Below, in pieces: positions 33,261 to 43,000 of a stretch of DNA of 64,000 nt. Source of the DNA: Halorubrum salipaludis (GTDB lineage Archaea; Halobacteriota; Halobacteria; Halobacteriales; Haloferacaceae); NCBI RefSeq assembly GCF_002286985.1, contig NZ_NSKC01000010.1, forward strand, positions 1-64,000, written 5' to 3'. Numbering within the stretch: position 1 is the first letter of the stretch; each line of letters opens with the position of its first letter. The notes beneath the pieces were generated by a model, which was given only the letters and a program-made list of their open reading frames with translations, was not told the origin of the DNA and ran no database searches. Made by a program: the position numbers and the translations under genes.

Positions 33261-35174
33261 TTACTTCACGTATTTGTCTATCAAGTAGTCGGTAATCTGC
33301 TCTTCGCGAGCCCGAATAAACGCCTGTGCGTTCTCCGGAGTCGGCTCGATATCGGGATACTGATTGACACGTTGGATACGCTCAGCCTCGGCGTTGCCGA
33401 GGTCGTCCAACCAGTCGTGGGGCCACTGGTCGCTTTTGATCTCTTCGTTCATCTCGTGTGGCAACAGCTGTAGATTCCCGATTCGATTAAGATCAACAGT
33501 CTCGCCAATAGATTCAGATACGGATTCTGCCCTGCTTTTCGGGTAGATGTGGTCAACCGAGTAGTCGCCAATACTGGTGGACGTCGATTGTGTATATGAT
33601 TCCTCAATGAGGCCGAGTACTGCCGTGACATCTGTGTCGGTAAATACAGGCTCTCCTGGGCTGCTCTCGTAACGAGCGTTGGCTACGACTCGACGGATAT
33701 CTTCAGCAGATGGGCTGATGTTCTCCGATTCAAATAGCTCCTCGCCTGGGAAAACGATGGGTTCGTCGGGTTCTGGTTCCCACTCGCGAAGGTATCGCAT
33801 CCAGTTGCGGCACTTGCCGTAGGTCAGAACTTGGTAGTACTTGTTCAGCAAGAGGGCTCTTGCGACGAACTGGAAAACACTCTCGCGATTCGCGTCGGAG
33901 ACCTCAGCATCCGGATTCTGGTAATAGAACACGCCAAGTAGCGCGAAGATGGGCATCGTGTTCATAACCGAGCTCCGAATCCCGCTCTCGATTACTGTCT
34001 GGAACGCCTTCTCGAGCGATGTCCGAAACCACTCGAAGCGCCGTCCGGCGACGACGGGCTCATTATACAGCCACCGCTCGCGCATCTCGTCCATTCTTTC
34101 TTCGTCGATACTGCTAAGATTGCTGCGGAGGAGGTCTGTTCCGACTAAGTATGCTGTATACCGGAGAAACAGCTTCCGGTCGATTTCTTGCTCATACTCA
34201 GGGAATTTCTGTTTAAATTCGTCAATCCAATCTTGGATGACCTCCCTAGGATTGATTCGCTCGTCCTCCTCTTCGGCGTACGGCCAATAACTCATGAGCT
34301 TTGAGAGGAGGAGCTGGTAGGGCTTCGGATCAGAGCCCTCCATGTTCAGCCTAGTGAATATCTCGGGAATTTCGGATCTATCCTTGTTCGTACTGTCCGT
34401 TTCGAGATCGTCCTGTAGAACGTTGCTCGTAATGTCTCTCGCGACGGCCATCGAAATACTGCGCAGCTGGTAGCGGGTTTCGTTGTCCGCCCTCAATTCG
34501 GCGGTGTCCACGTATTCATCGACGACTTCGCTAAGTGTTCTTCCCTCAAGTACCGTGGAGTTCCCGGAGCCCCCGTCGTTGCCTCCGTTCCATAACTCCC
34601 CGACCGGCATCCACAGGTGTCGCGTGTCGCCGGTCATGGTATAGCCGGTCTCGTCCGTTCCTCCAAACTTTCCTGTCGATTTGAACTCAAATCCGTAGTC
34701 GCCTGCTGTATCGTCGCGATCGTACTCTGGGTGACCGAATAGGTCAACACACAGCCGCTGGCCTTCCCAGTACTGGAGCTCATCACTGGGCTTCCCCCGT
34801 CCGCCATTATATACTGTTATTCCCCCCTCGACACCGATATAGAGCGAGTTCAAGCGCTGCTGGCCGTCTATAATCAGAATCTCCGGTTCTTTGTCTTCAA
34901 CCTCCTGATTGTAGAGGTCGTATTCCGCCAAAACTGGATCCGGTGGCCGATAGTCATCGGCAACATACATCCGTAGGAAATTATACGAGTTGTAGTCGCT
35001 GATATTGGCCGCTCGAACTCTCCATTCAGTTATGGCTCCGATTGGATAGTCTCGAATCAATGAATCGAACAGTTCCTCAATCTGCCTGGGATTCCAGACA
35101 AACTCCCGCTGGAGGCCGGGAAGAAAGATATGGTCGTTTATTTCAGACAAATAATCCGAGACCTGTCTGGACAT
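33261..35174 (-). CDS. GmrSD-like DUF262/DUF1524 nuclease
   Basis: This is a 637-aa protein. The N-terminal DUF262 region has LPGLQREFVWNPRQIEELFD and the signature IIDGQQRLNSLY (about residue 95). The C-terminal DUF1524 HNH-like region has SVDHIYPKS and NRIGNLQLLP (about residues 550-580). Fusions of the two parts are type IV restriction enzymes of the GmrSD/BrxU type that cut modified phage DNA. All signature motifs are present. It is a single gene with a palindromic promoter upstream. Confidence 0.85.
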   Translation of the reverse strand: MSRQVSDYLSEINDHIFLPGLQREFVWNPRQIEELFDSLIRDYPIGAITEWRVRAANISDYNSYNFLRMYVADDYRPPDPVLAEYDLYNQEVEDKEPEILIIDGQQRLNSLYIGVEGGITVYNGGRGKPSDELQYWEGQRLCVDLFGHPEYDRDDTAGDYGFEFKSTGKFGGTDETGYTMTGDTRHLWMPVGELWNGGNDGGSGNSTVLEGRTLSEVVDEYVDTAELRADNETRYQLRSISMAVARDITSNVLQDDLETDSTNKDRSEIPEIFTRLNMEGSDPKPYQLLLSKLMSYWPYAEEEDERINPREVIQDWIDEFKQKFPEYEQEIDRKLFLRYTAYLVGTDLLRSNLSSIDEERMDEMRERWLYNEPVVAGRRFEWFRTSLEKAFQTVIESGIRSSVMNTMPIFALLGVFYYQNPDAEVSDANRESVFQFVARALLLNKYYQVLTYGKCRNWMRYLREWEPEPDEPIVFPGEELFESENISPSAEDIRRVVANARYESSPGEPVFTDTDVTAVLGLIEESYTQSTSTSIGDYSVDHIYPKSRAESVSESIGETVDLNRIGNLQLLPHEMNEEIKSDQWPHDWLDDLGNAEAERIQRVNQYPDIEPTPENAQAFIRAREEQITDYLIDKYVK

Positions 35175-35193
35175 GGTCACCAGAACGGAAGAT

Positions 35194-35207
35194 GAGTATT
35201 TATACTC
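35194..35207 (-). promoter_or_regulatory. Palindromic TATA box of the GmrSD-like gene
   Basis: GAGTAT and ATACTC flank a central TT, so the sequence reads GAGTATAAATACTC on the - strand, with a good TATA box 20-33 nt before the ATG at 35174. The symmetry suggests that a dimeric repressor could cover the box. Confidence 0.55.
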
Positions 35208-35369
35208 TGTCGTCGCCCATCGAATTCCGGGTGTATTCTCCCCCGGATCAACTCGAAGGCCTGGCTGAGAGGCTGAGTTACGGTGTGGGTGAGTTAGTCG
35301 CCGAATTTTGGGATCGTGCGTCCGGTTCCGTGAAGTTTCCAGAATCAGACTTGTCTAGTACTGCCTCCG

Positions 35370-35410
35370 TTAACCAACACTCTATGGATGACGGGGCGTA
35401 TGTTGGTTAA
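35370..35410. repeat. TTAACCAACA inverted-repeat element, copy f
   Basis: Perfect 10-bp arms surround a 21-nt centre with ATGGATGACGGGG. It lies in the 301-bp gap between the divergent GmrSD-like gene (start 35174) and SRAP gene (start 35476), 65 bp before the latter. It is the last copy in the window. Confidence 0.8.
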
Positions 35411-35475
35411 GTACGTTGGTTCCACGAAGTTCCTGTGCGACCACGTTGAAGATGCTACCCTCCGAACTCATCGGT

Positions 35476-36162
35476 ATGTGTGGCCGGAACTCGCTCTTCA
35501 TCGACCAAGCAGACCTCGAGGCCCGCTTCGATGCCGAGGTCGTCGCGGACGGAGGCTATACACCCCGATACAACATCGCGCCTGGCGACGACCTCCACAT
35601 CGTCACGAACGAGGCTCCAGACGAGATCGACGCCTACCACTGGGGACTGATTCCGTTCTGGGCGGATGAGCCCGAGGAGGGTATCATCAACGCTCGCTCC
35701 GAGACTGCCGACGAGAAACGCGTCTTCGAGCGGGCGTGGGAATCACGTCCCTGCCTCGTCCCCTCGTCAGGGTTCTACGAGTGGAAATCGCCAAACGGCG
35801 GGTCGAAACAGCCCTACCGGATTTTTCGCGAGGACGACTCCGCGTTCGCGATGGCCGGGCTCTGGGATGTCTGGGAGGGTGATGATGAGAGGATCTCGTG
35901 CGTCACGATTCTCACGACGGAGCCGAACGACCTGATGAACTCAATCCACGACCGGATGCCGGTCGTCCTCCCAAAGGACGCTGAGTCCGACTGGCTTGCC
36001 GCAGACCCGGACACCCGCAAGGAACTGTGCCAGCCATATCCGAACGACGACCTGGACGCTTACGAGATCTCGACGCGAGTCAACAACCCTGGCAACGACG
36101 ATCCCCAGGTCATCGAGCCGCTGGACCACGAGCAATCGGACCTCGGCGAGTTCAGTTCTTGA
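35476..36162 (+). CDS. SRAP/HMCES-family abasic-site protein
   Basis: This is a 228-aa protein. SRAP proteins form a covalent bond with abasic sites in ssDNA through Cys2. The start at 35476 gives MCGRNSLF, with Cys exposed after Met removal, so the longer upstream reading is rejected. Other motifs: YNIAPGD, HWGLIPFWA, INARSET (catalytic Asn/Glu region), SSGFYEWK and IHDRMPVVL (catalytic His). The family is complete. It supports genome protection during replication or the SOS response, fitting the nearby initiator and polymerase genes. Confidence 0.92.
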   Translation: MCGRNSLFIDQADLEARFDAEVVADGGYTPRYNIAPGDDLHIVTNEAPDEIDAYHWGLIPFWADEPEEGIINARSETADEKRVFERAWESRPCLVPSSGFYEWKSPNGGSKQPYRIFREDDSAFAMAGLWDVWEGDDERISCVTILTTEPNDLMNSIHDRMPVVLPKDAESDWLAADPDTRKELCQPYPNDDLDAYEISTRVNNPGNDDPQVIEPLDHEQSDLGEFSS

Positions 36163-36180
36163 TAGCTGATGGGGTCACAG

Positions 36181-37209
36181 TCACTGCATCGGCGACGCCG
36201 CTGCCGAATCGACGAGCGAGTACTCTCGGTCTCGACTCGTCCCTTCCGCCTCGAGGAGGTTGTACTGCTCCATTTTCGAGAGGTACGTGCGGATAGTCCG
36301 CTTCGTCCGCGGATCATCGACGTCCTCGGTATAGCGCTCGTGAATTTCGCTCGGCCCGACCGGGCCGTGCTCGCGAACGACGTCGTAGACGACGCGCTGG
36401 TGCGGCGTGAGCGAGTCGAGGCTCTTCTGCTTGATTTGGGCCCGAGCATCCTCGGCGGCGTCCAGGAGAATGTCGTCGGTGATGCGCTCGTGGTTCTCGC
36501 GATCTGCCTTGCCGGCGGCTGTTCGGAGGATGCCGATTGCGAGGCGGGCGTCGCCGGCGGCCGCGTCGGCGATCCGGTAGAGCTGGTCGTCGGTGATGAC
36601 GTCCTCATCGAGGCCCCACTTCGCCCGCGCACTCAGAATGTCGTACAGCTGCTCGTCGTGGTACTTGTCCATCCGGACGTGCTCGCTGGAGCGCAGTCGG
36701 CTCACGAGGCGGTCGTCGACGCGGCTGAACAGCTCCTCTTCCTTGTTCGCGATGCAGATGATCGCGAACTGCGGGAGGCTGTGGAGGTCGTAGATGACGC
36801 TGGGGTCTTCGAGCTGGTCGACCTCGTCGAGGATGACGACGGTTCGCGGGCCGTCATGCTGCTGGAGGCGATCGACGAGTTCGTCGTGGGGCGTCGACTG
36901 CCGGTGGATGTCGATGGTCGCGCCGAGGTCGTCGAGGATCTGGTAGAGCGTCCGAAATCGGGTGTAGTTACGCCAGCAGTTGACGTAGATGGCCTCGACG
37001 TCGAGGACCTCTTCTCGAAGTCGTTCCGTGACGAACTTCGAGATGCACGTCTTCCCGGTTCCGCTGGGTCCGGTGACGATAGCGGTGTCGGCGGGTTCTC
37101 CGTTCGTGATGGGCTCGAGAACGCTGGAGAGGTGGTTGACCTCGGCGTCGCGATGCTCAACTTCCCGAGGAACGAACCCCGCACGGAGAACGCGAGCATC
37201 GCGGATCAT
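36181..37209 (-). CDS. Second Orc1/Cdc6-family protein
   Basis: This is a 342-aa protein. Walker A is TGPSGTGKT (about residues 47-55), Walker B is VVILDEVDQLED (about 120-131), and a sensor 1 region (FAIICIANKEEE) and an arginine-rich SRLRSSEHVR are visible. The C-terminal winged helix is about residues 255-335 (HQRVVYDVVREHGPVGPSEI). It is shorter and distinct from the orc1 at 28186. GTTTCCGGAAAC palindromes lie upstream of it. No ORB with a G-run is seen beside it, so it may act at another origin or regulate. Confidence 0.9.
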   Translation of the reverse strand: MIRDARVLRAGFVPREVEHRDAEVNHLSSVLEPITNGEPADTAIVTGPSGTGKTCISKFVTERLREEVLDVEAIYVNCWRNYTRFRTLYQILDDLGATIDIHRQSTPHDELVDRLQQHDGPRTVVILDEVDQLEDPSVIYDLHSLPQFAIICIANKEEELFSRVDDRLVSRLRSSEHVRMDKYHDEQLYDILSARAKWGLDEDVITDDQLYRIADAAAGDARLAIGILRTAAGKADRENHERITDDILLDAAEDARAQIKQKSLDSLTPHQRVVYDVVREHGPVGPSEIHERYTEDVDDPRTKRTIRTYLSKMEQYNLLEAEGTSRDREYSLVDSAAASPMQ

Positions 37210-37260
37210 CTATATCTGGTAGACGGCTTCTTCAGCTAGTATTAAAAATCTGCCCGGGTC

Positions 37261-37356
37261 GTTTCCGGAAACGAATGCTGATAATATCTTGGCTCTCTTT
37301 GTCGTGCGGTTATCGTTCTATCCATACTCTTTTCCGGAAACAGTAGTTCCGGAAAC
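37261..37356. repeat. Three TTTCCGGAAA-type palindromes upstream of the second orc gene
   Basis: GTTTCCGGAAAC (37261-37272), TTTCCGGAAAC (37331-37341) and GTTCCGGAAAC (37346-37356) lie in the 225-bp gap between the orc gene (start 37209) and the divergent SF1 helicase. They may be binding sites for the Orc1 winged helix or operators for either gene. They contain the GGAAAC core seen in the ORB repeats near 28 kb, but no G-run. Confidence 0.65.
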
Positions 37357-37434
37357 ATTGACGAATTCCTTTCTAGCGGTATCTCCCCATCATCAAGGGG
37401 GCTTTTTTAACCAGGAGTCTGTACCAGATTTCTA

Positions 37435-39771
37435 ATGGCGACGTATCTGGAGCAGAAAAAGTCCCAATTCGAATCGGACCCTAGTGGGCAGGTACGTCTA
37501 TCGGACGTAGAAGTGCAGGAAGAGGAAAGGTGGAACCCAGATGATCCTGCAGTAGCTTTAGACCACTTAATTGCTGTATTTCGCCGACGGGGTTTGGTCA
37601 GAGGTGATGCTGTCCTGTTACCAGTTCATGAATCTGAGTCCGCATCACTAACTGGCGAATACGTATTATACACTGAAGATGAATACGGTCATTCGCTTCA
37701 GTATTATAACACAGATAATGAGGCTCCAGATTTTATTGAATATGACAACGCCTCACGTTCCGGCTTACTGTATCGGCTCCGTTTCTGGGATCGACGATTT
37801 TCAAACCCGGACGACCTCCTATCTGATGTTCTAGACGACCGTCCTCCGTATCGACCAAACCCAATTAGCGCTGAGTCCCCGATGAGTGATGACGAGTACT
37901 CTACTTTCGTTGATGAGACGCTCGAATTTGTCCGAACTGAGCTTTTGTCCCAACATCAAGGGGACTTAGATACTATCGTTGGTCACGGTGTAGATGTCGA
38001 CCGTTCTGGAGGGGGAGTGGTCAGATCAACCGATATCCACAGGGGACCTTCTACGATAACTTGTAACGTTGATCTTCCGTCGTCAGAGTCGCTCGGACGT
38101 ATGTACGAACCTGTGGAGGATGTATACGACATCTATGAAGGAAATACGGTCGCTCTTCTATGGGAAGATGATTATGGTGGTACCGCAGTTTTGGATGGGA
38201 TTATCACTCGAATCGATGGAAGATCTATTGTCATCGATGACGGCTTTGGAACCTATAACCGGGAGAGCGTAGATCTTAGCGAAGTTGGACAGGTCACGCT
38301 CCGGGTGGTGGAAAAAGGAGTGGCAGAACGTCGGGAGTACGAAGCATTCAAACAATTGAGCGAGCGATCCGAATCGCTCCTTCGAGGGGACTCGAATATC
38401 GATTTCAGTTCTCCACTCGATCTGGATTTCATCCCCGACCTCGAGTTGAATACTTATCAAGAGCGAGCAGCGGTCGATGCGCTTTGCGCAGACGACGTGT
38501 TCTGTATTCACGGACCTCCAGGTACTGGAAAGACGCGAACGTTGGTCACGATAATCGAGCACGCGGTCGAAAACGGAGATACTGTTCTCGTCTGTGCTCA
38601 CTCGAACCAAGCTGTCGACAACATCGTCGCAGGTGAAAGCACCACCGAGGTCCCTGATGAAGCCTCCCTTCATCGAATCGTCCAACGGTTCAGTGCCGAG
38701 GATGAACTCCGTGAAATTTCGATGGTTCGTATAGGTAGTTCCCGCCAAGATGTCGATTCATTTGTCGCCTCTCGTTACTATACCTCCACCAGCCGACTGG
38801 ATTCGAATATCGGGAGTCCCAATATTATCGCATCAACAACAAATACGGCGGCAGTTCTTGACGATCGAGACGATGTGAACTTGGACCTTGTAGTGATTGA
38901 CGAAGCGACGCAGGCATCCGGACCTGCAACGGCTGTTCCATTCGGATGGGGGAACCGTGTTGAGGAAACCGATCATGGCCGTCTTCGTTCAGTTGGGTAC
39001 CGGACTATCCTGGCTGGCGACCACAGACAGCTCCCCCCGTTCGTATCGGATCCAGAAATGCGCGACCGGGGGCTACACGCGTCTCTATTTGAGCGACTCC
39101 TTGATGTCTATGGAGAGGATCTCGCCCAGACGCTTTACCGTCAGTATCGAATGCATGAATCGATTGCCGAATTCGCGAGCCAGGAGTTCTATGATGGGCG
39201 ATTAGAACACGGCGAAGACAACCGGACAGCAACTATTGATGGCCTCTCGCCTCTCCTTGCAATCGATGACAATAGTGGCGAAGCTCAAAATTCCAGCTCG
39301 AACTCCTACCACAATCCAACCGAAGCACAGTATGTAGTGGCCCAGGTTCAGAGGGCACTGAATCATGATGTTGATGCGAGTGATATTGGCGTGATCACTG
39401 GGTATAGTGATCAGCGAGAGGTCATTCGGTCTGAACTCGTTAACAGTATCGAGGGCCTTGAGTACAATAGTGTCGACGTGGAGACTATTGATAAGTTCCA
39501 AGGTGGCCAACGAGAGGTGATAATTGTCTCTTTTACTCGGTCGAATCCCGAGAGCGATTCTGGATTCCTTGAGTCTCCACCTCAGACCGCACGAAAGCGG
39601 CTCAACGTAGCCATTACCCGCGCAAAGAAACGTCTCGTGTTAATTGGTGATTGGGAGACGCTTTCGACTCCCGCTGTTTTCCGTGATTCTTCAGAAAGCT
39701 GCGCGGATACCTTCGCCCGCCTTCGTGATTATCTTCAGGACCGGGATTGTATGGTTTCCAATCGGAGCTAG
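37435..39771 (+). CDS. SF1 helicase (UPF1/AAA_11-AAA_12 type)
   Basis: This is a 778-aa protein. The N-terminal 330 residues have no recognised domain. The helicase core begins with LNTYQERAAVDAL (Q motif), Walker A HGPPGTGKTRT (about residue 362), LVVIDEATQAS (motif II, about 487), LAGDHRQLPPFV (motif III), YRQYRMHE (motif IV), DKFQGGQREVIIVS (motif V) and NVAITRAKKRLVLIGD (motif VI). All motifs are intact. Such helicases are frequent in prokaryotic defence islands. It is followed by a small gene and the PLD-SNF2 helicase on the same strand, possibly one operon. Confidence 0.9.
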   Translation: MATYLEQKKSQFESDPSGQVRLSDVEVQEEERWNPDDPAVALDHLIAVFRRRGLVRGDAVLLPVHESESASLTGEYVLYTEDEYGHSLQYYNTDNEAPDFIEYDNASRSGLLYRLRFWDRRFSNPDDLLSDVLDDRPPYRPNPISAESPMSDDEYSTFVDETLEFVRTELLSQHQGDLDTIVGHGVDVDRSGGGVVRSTDIHRGPSTITCNVDLPSSESLGRMYEPVEDVYDIYEGNTVALLWEDDYGGTAVLDGIITRIDGRSIVIDDGFGTYNRESVDLSEVGQVTLRVVEKGVAERREYEAFKQLSERSESLLRGDSNIDFSSPLDLDFIPDLELNTYQERAAVDALCADDVFCIHGPPGTGKTRTLVTIIEHAVENGDTVLVCAHSNQAVDNIVAGESTTEVPDEASLHRIVQRFSAEDELREISMVRIGSSRQDVDSFVASRYYTSTSRLDSNIGSPNIIASTTNTAAVLDDRDDVNLDLVVIDEATQASGPATAVPFGWGNRVEETDHGRLRSVGYRTILAGDHRQLPPFVSDPEMRDRGLHASLFERLLDVYGEDLAQTLYRQYRMHESIAEFASQEFYDGRLEHGEDNRTATIDGLSPLLAIDDNSGEAQNSSSNSYHNPTEAQYVVAQVQRALNHDVDASDIGVITGYSDQREVIRSELVNSIEGLEYNSVDVETIDKFQGGQREVIIVSFTRSNPESDSGFLESPPQTARKRLNVAITRAKKRLVLIGDWETLSTPAVFRDSSESCADTFARLRDYLQDRDCMVSNRS

Positions 39772-39787
39772 CTCAATCACCTTAGCT

Positions 39788-40009
39788 ATGAAACGATTTG
39801 ATACGGGAGATCGTGTTCGCATAGATATTCCAGATGAGACGGATCCGGACCATGAGCGGCTTCATAGTCGTCAAGGAATGGTTACTAAGATCATTCCTGA
39901 TGAGGCAGGGACAGTAACTGGTGATGAACGAGAGAGCTATCTTTTCAAAGTGGAACTGGATAATGGCGAAACTGTCGACGTTCGCTGGCGAGATCTACGG
40001 CCAATATGA
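39788..40009 (+). CDS. Small SH3/KOW-like protein
   Basis: This is a 73-aa protein: DTGDRVRIDIPDETDPDHER, GMVTKIIPDEAGTVTGDERE, then VELDNGETVDVRWRDLRPI. The short strand pattern with a final DVRWRDL is that of a small SH3-like barrel. It starts 16 nt after the SF1 helicase, so it is likely in the same transcript. It may be an accessory subunit of the helicase; that is inference. Confidence 0.7.
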   Translation: MKRFDTGDRVRIDIPDETDPDHERLHSRQGMVTKIIPDEAGTVTGDERESYLFKVELDNGETVDVRWRDLRPI

Positions 40010-40094
40010 CCGGTTCGGACGTAATTGACTTGGTAGCCCTATTCCGTGGTCACTAAACACTAAGTTAGCGTACTGAATACATCTCGGCATTACG

Positions 40095-43000
40095 ATGCTC
40101 TCACTTCCTCCGCTTGTCGATAACGCCAACAGAACATTAGAAGACGCTTACAAGCGGATTATTCCCCAGATTGAGGAGGGCCGTATCGCAACTGGGTACT
40201 TTTATCTCTCAGGATTCGACCTCTACAGGGAAGACCTTGAGAATCTGGCTGACCCCGAGGAACTCGGCCACGCTCCACTTCGGATCTTGATGGGTCGTCA
40301 GACGAATAGGGGAACTGCTGACGAAATCGGTGAGGGGCAGAATCTCAAAGAGGAGCTCAAAAGAGAGGTGAGAGAAAGCATCTCGGAGCTGAATAACGCT
40401 CAAATTGGCCGACTAGACCGGCTACGAGACTTTATCGCCGAAGGCGAGGTGAGCGTCCGTGTGCGAAATCCCGAAAACGGTTACTTCCACGCAAAGGGTG
40501 CCTCATTTCGAGCGCCACTCGAAGATGACGAAGATTGGGGACAAGACGAGGATGAAGACACCCGCCCATGCGCTACAGTTGTCGGCTCCTCGAACTTCAC
40601 CAAGAGCGGCCACCAGAACAACATCGAGCTGAACCTCACGAGTCAGGATCGACACAAGGCCGAAGCGTTCGAGGAGTGGTACGACAACCAGTGGGCCAAC
40701 GCCGAGGAGTTCAGTGAGGAGATCATCCGAATCATCGAGAACAGCGAGGAGTACCAGGACTGGAAGGAACAGCAGGAGGACGAGTCCGACCAGGAGACGT
40801 CATCCGAGGAGCTGGGCACGTATCTCGAACCGTTCGAGCTCTACAAGCTGCTTGCCTACGACGAACTGAGTGGGAACGTCAACATCCGTGACAGCCCACT
40901 GTACTACTTCCAGAAGCTCGGGTACGAGAGTGCAAAGGAAAAGCTCTCACAGTTCAACGGGTGCATCGTCTCCGACTCGGTCGGCCTGGGGAAATCATTT
41001 ATTGGCGGTGAACTCCTCCACGACTACCGCCAACGTGGCGACCACTGTCTCCTCATTGTCCCGGCCAACCTGACTGATCAGTGGGAAGACCTACTCCAGA
41101 ACGATACTGACGAAGACGGCAATCCGTACTTCGGGTTAGAGGTAGACGGCACACACCTTGACGTGATGAGTATCAGCAAGTTCCAGAATCTCTCCTACGA
41201 CGAGGTGCAGGACCTCAAAGACGAGTTCGACGTCCTGCTTATCGACGAGGCTCATCGGTTCCGGAACTACGGGAAGTGGCGACCGAATCCGGACCACGAT
41301 GATGACTACAAGGGGACGCGACGACACGCGAATCTCAGGCAGCTTCGCGGAAAGACGATGATTATGCTGACCGCGACCCCGATCAATAACAGCGCTACCG
41401 ACCTAAAGAACCTCATCAGCTTGTTCACCAGCCCGGAGGAACTTCGGAACAAGGCGTCACTCGACTTTGATGCGTTCGACGAATATATCGAACTCTCGGA
41501 GACGCGAAAACGCATCGCATCCGGGAAAGAGGAGGTCGGCGACGACGAACAGCAAGAAATCACCGAGCAGCTACAGCGACACTCCTCTGAGATTTCGAAT
41601 ATCCTGAACGAAGTGATGGTTCTCCGGACGCGCAAGCACGTCAAAGATCAGATTCAGGACAGCGAAGACTTCGAGATGAGCTTCAAGCCGCCGAAACTCA
41701 ACAAGCAACAGTACTCCCTGCCGGCGGCCTACCAGCCAATATATCGGATGCTTCCCGACGTGATGGACGCCCTCCACCTTCCTCACATCACAGTCAAAAA
41801 CCCGAAAGCAGGGAGCACGCTGAAAGCCCTCTACAAGCTGAACCTCCTCAAACGGCTCGAGTCCTCAACGTACGCGTTCGTCCAGTCGATCGAGACGCTG
41901 CATCAGAGCGAACGCCAGCTTCTCGGCCTTCTTGGTGAACTCCCCGAGGACGAAGACATCGATATGCTCCGAACTGTTCGGGAGGGGGATGACTCTGAAC
42001 TCGGTGACTTTGTCGAAGGAGCCGACGCTGCTGAAGATCTCGAACAAACACTCGAAGAATTCGGGTTCGATACCGCCGCTATTCAATCGGAAGAAGGAGC
42101 TGATACTGAGGGAGATGAACTGGCGGACGCCACCATCGGCGAGGTGAAGACGTACATCAGGGAGGACCTTACCCTTCTCTCGTATTTCCTCTCGCAGTTC
42201 ATCGGTGATGTCGCCCGTGATGCGGGTGATGTGAGCGATTATGCAGTTTCCACGCGGCAATGGCTCGCTGACCACGACGCTGGTGTCCTCCCAGATATTC
42301 CCGAAGAGGAGATGAATCCGATTCTCTACCCGAATAGTGACCTGAGCGAAGTCGACCCCGCCACACGCGACTTTTACGAGGCCGTCTTTTCACTCCGCGA
42401 GTTCCGCGATCCGAAGATCGACCGACTTGCAGATGTCCTCACGAATCACGATCAGAAGGTGCTCATCTTCACGCAGTATCGAGCAACTGCAGACTACGTC
42501 TATCGAACCCTCTGTGACAACGAGGATTCCCCACTCACAGAGGCGAACAGTGCCGTCGTCAAGGGTGGTGACGAGAATAAGCAGGACATCATTCAACGCT
42601 TTGCTCCCGAGGCGTCAGGCTACCAGCAAACGCTCGCCGAATCGGGGGACTCAGAGCTACAGTACGTAGTGGCCACTGACACGCTGAGTGAAGGGGTTAA
42701 TCTTCAGGACGTTCATGTTGTGGTCAATTACGACCTGCCGTGGAACCCGATGCGGATTGTCCAGCGTGTCGGGCGAGTCGACCGGATCGGGAGTACCGCC
42801 GAGAAACACGTCCACAACTTCTACCCGGACGGCGACATCGAGGCGGCGATTAAGCTCCTGAAACGCCTACAGGCAAAGATCAACGATATTGCGCTCATCG
42901 TCGGAAAGGAGAACAACATCCTCGATCCGAACGAAGACCAGATTCTTGAAAAGACAGGTGTAGACACGGAGAAGACTATCGGGGAATTACAGGTGGACGA

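Noticed and set aside
35192-35410. 72-codon + strand frame between the GmrSD-like gene and the SRAP gene
   Set aside because: Its ATG lies inside the palindromic TATA box of the divergent gene, and its end runs into the inverted-repeat element. The product looks partly protein-like but no homologue is recognised.
15283-35410. Integron attC-like sites
   Set aside because: The TTAACCAACA elements have arms of the right polarity, but they are shorter than attC sites, lack the second pair of inner boxes, and no integron integrase is recognised. Their genes do not sit in one orientation.
36169-37239. 356-codon frame on the + strand opposite the second orc gene
   Set aside because: It mirrors the AAA+ gene codon for codon, has no recognisable motif and no plausible start region.
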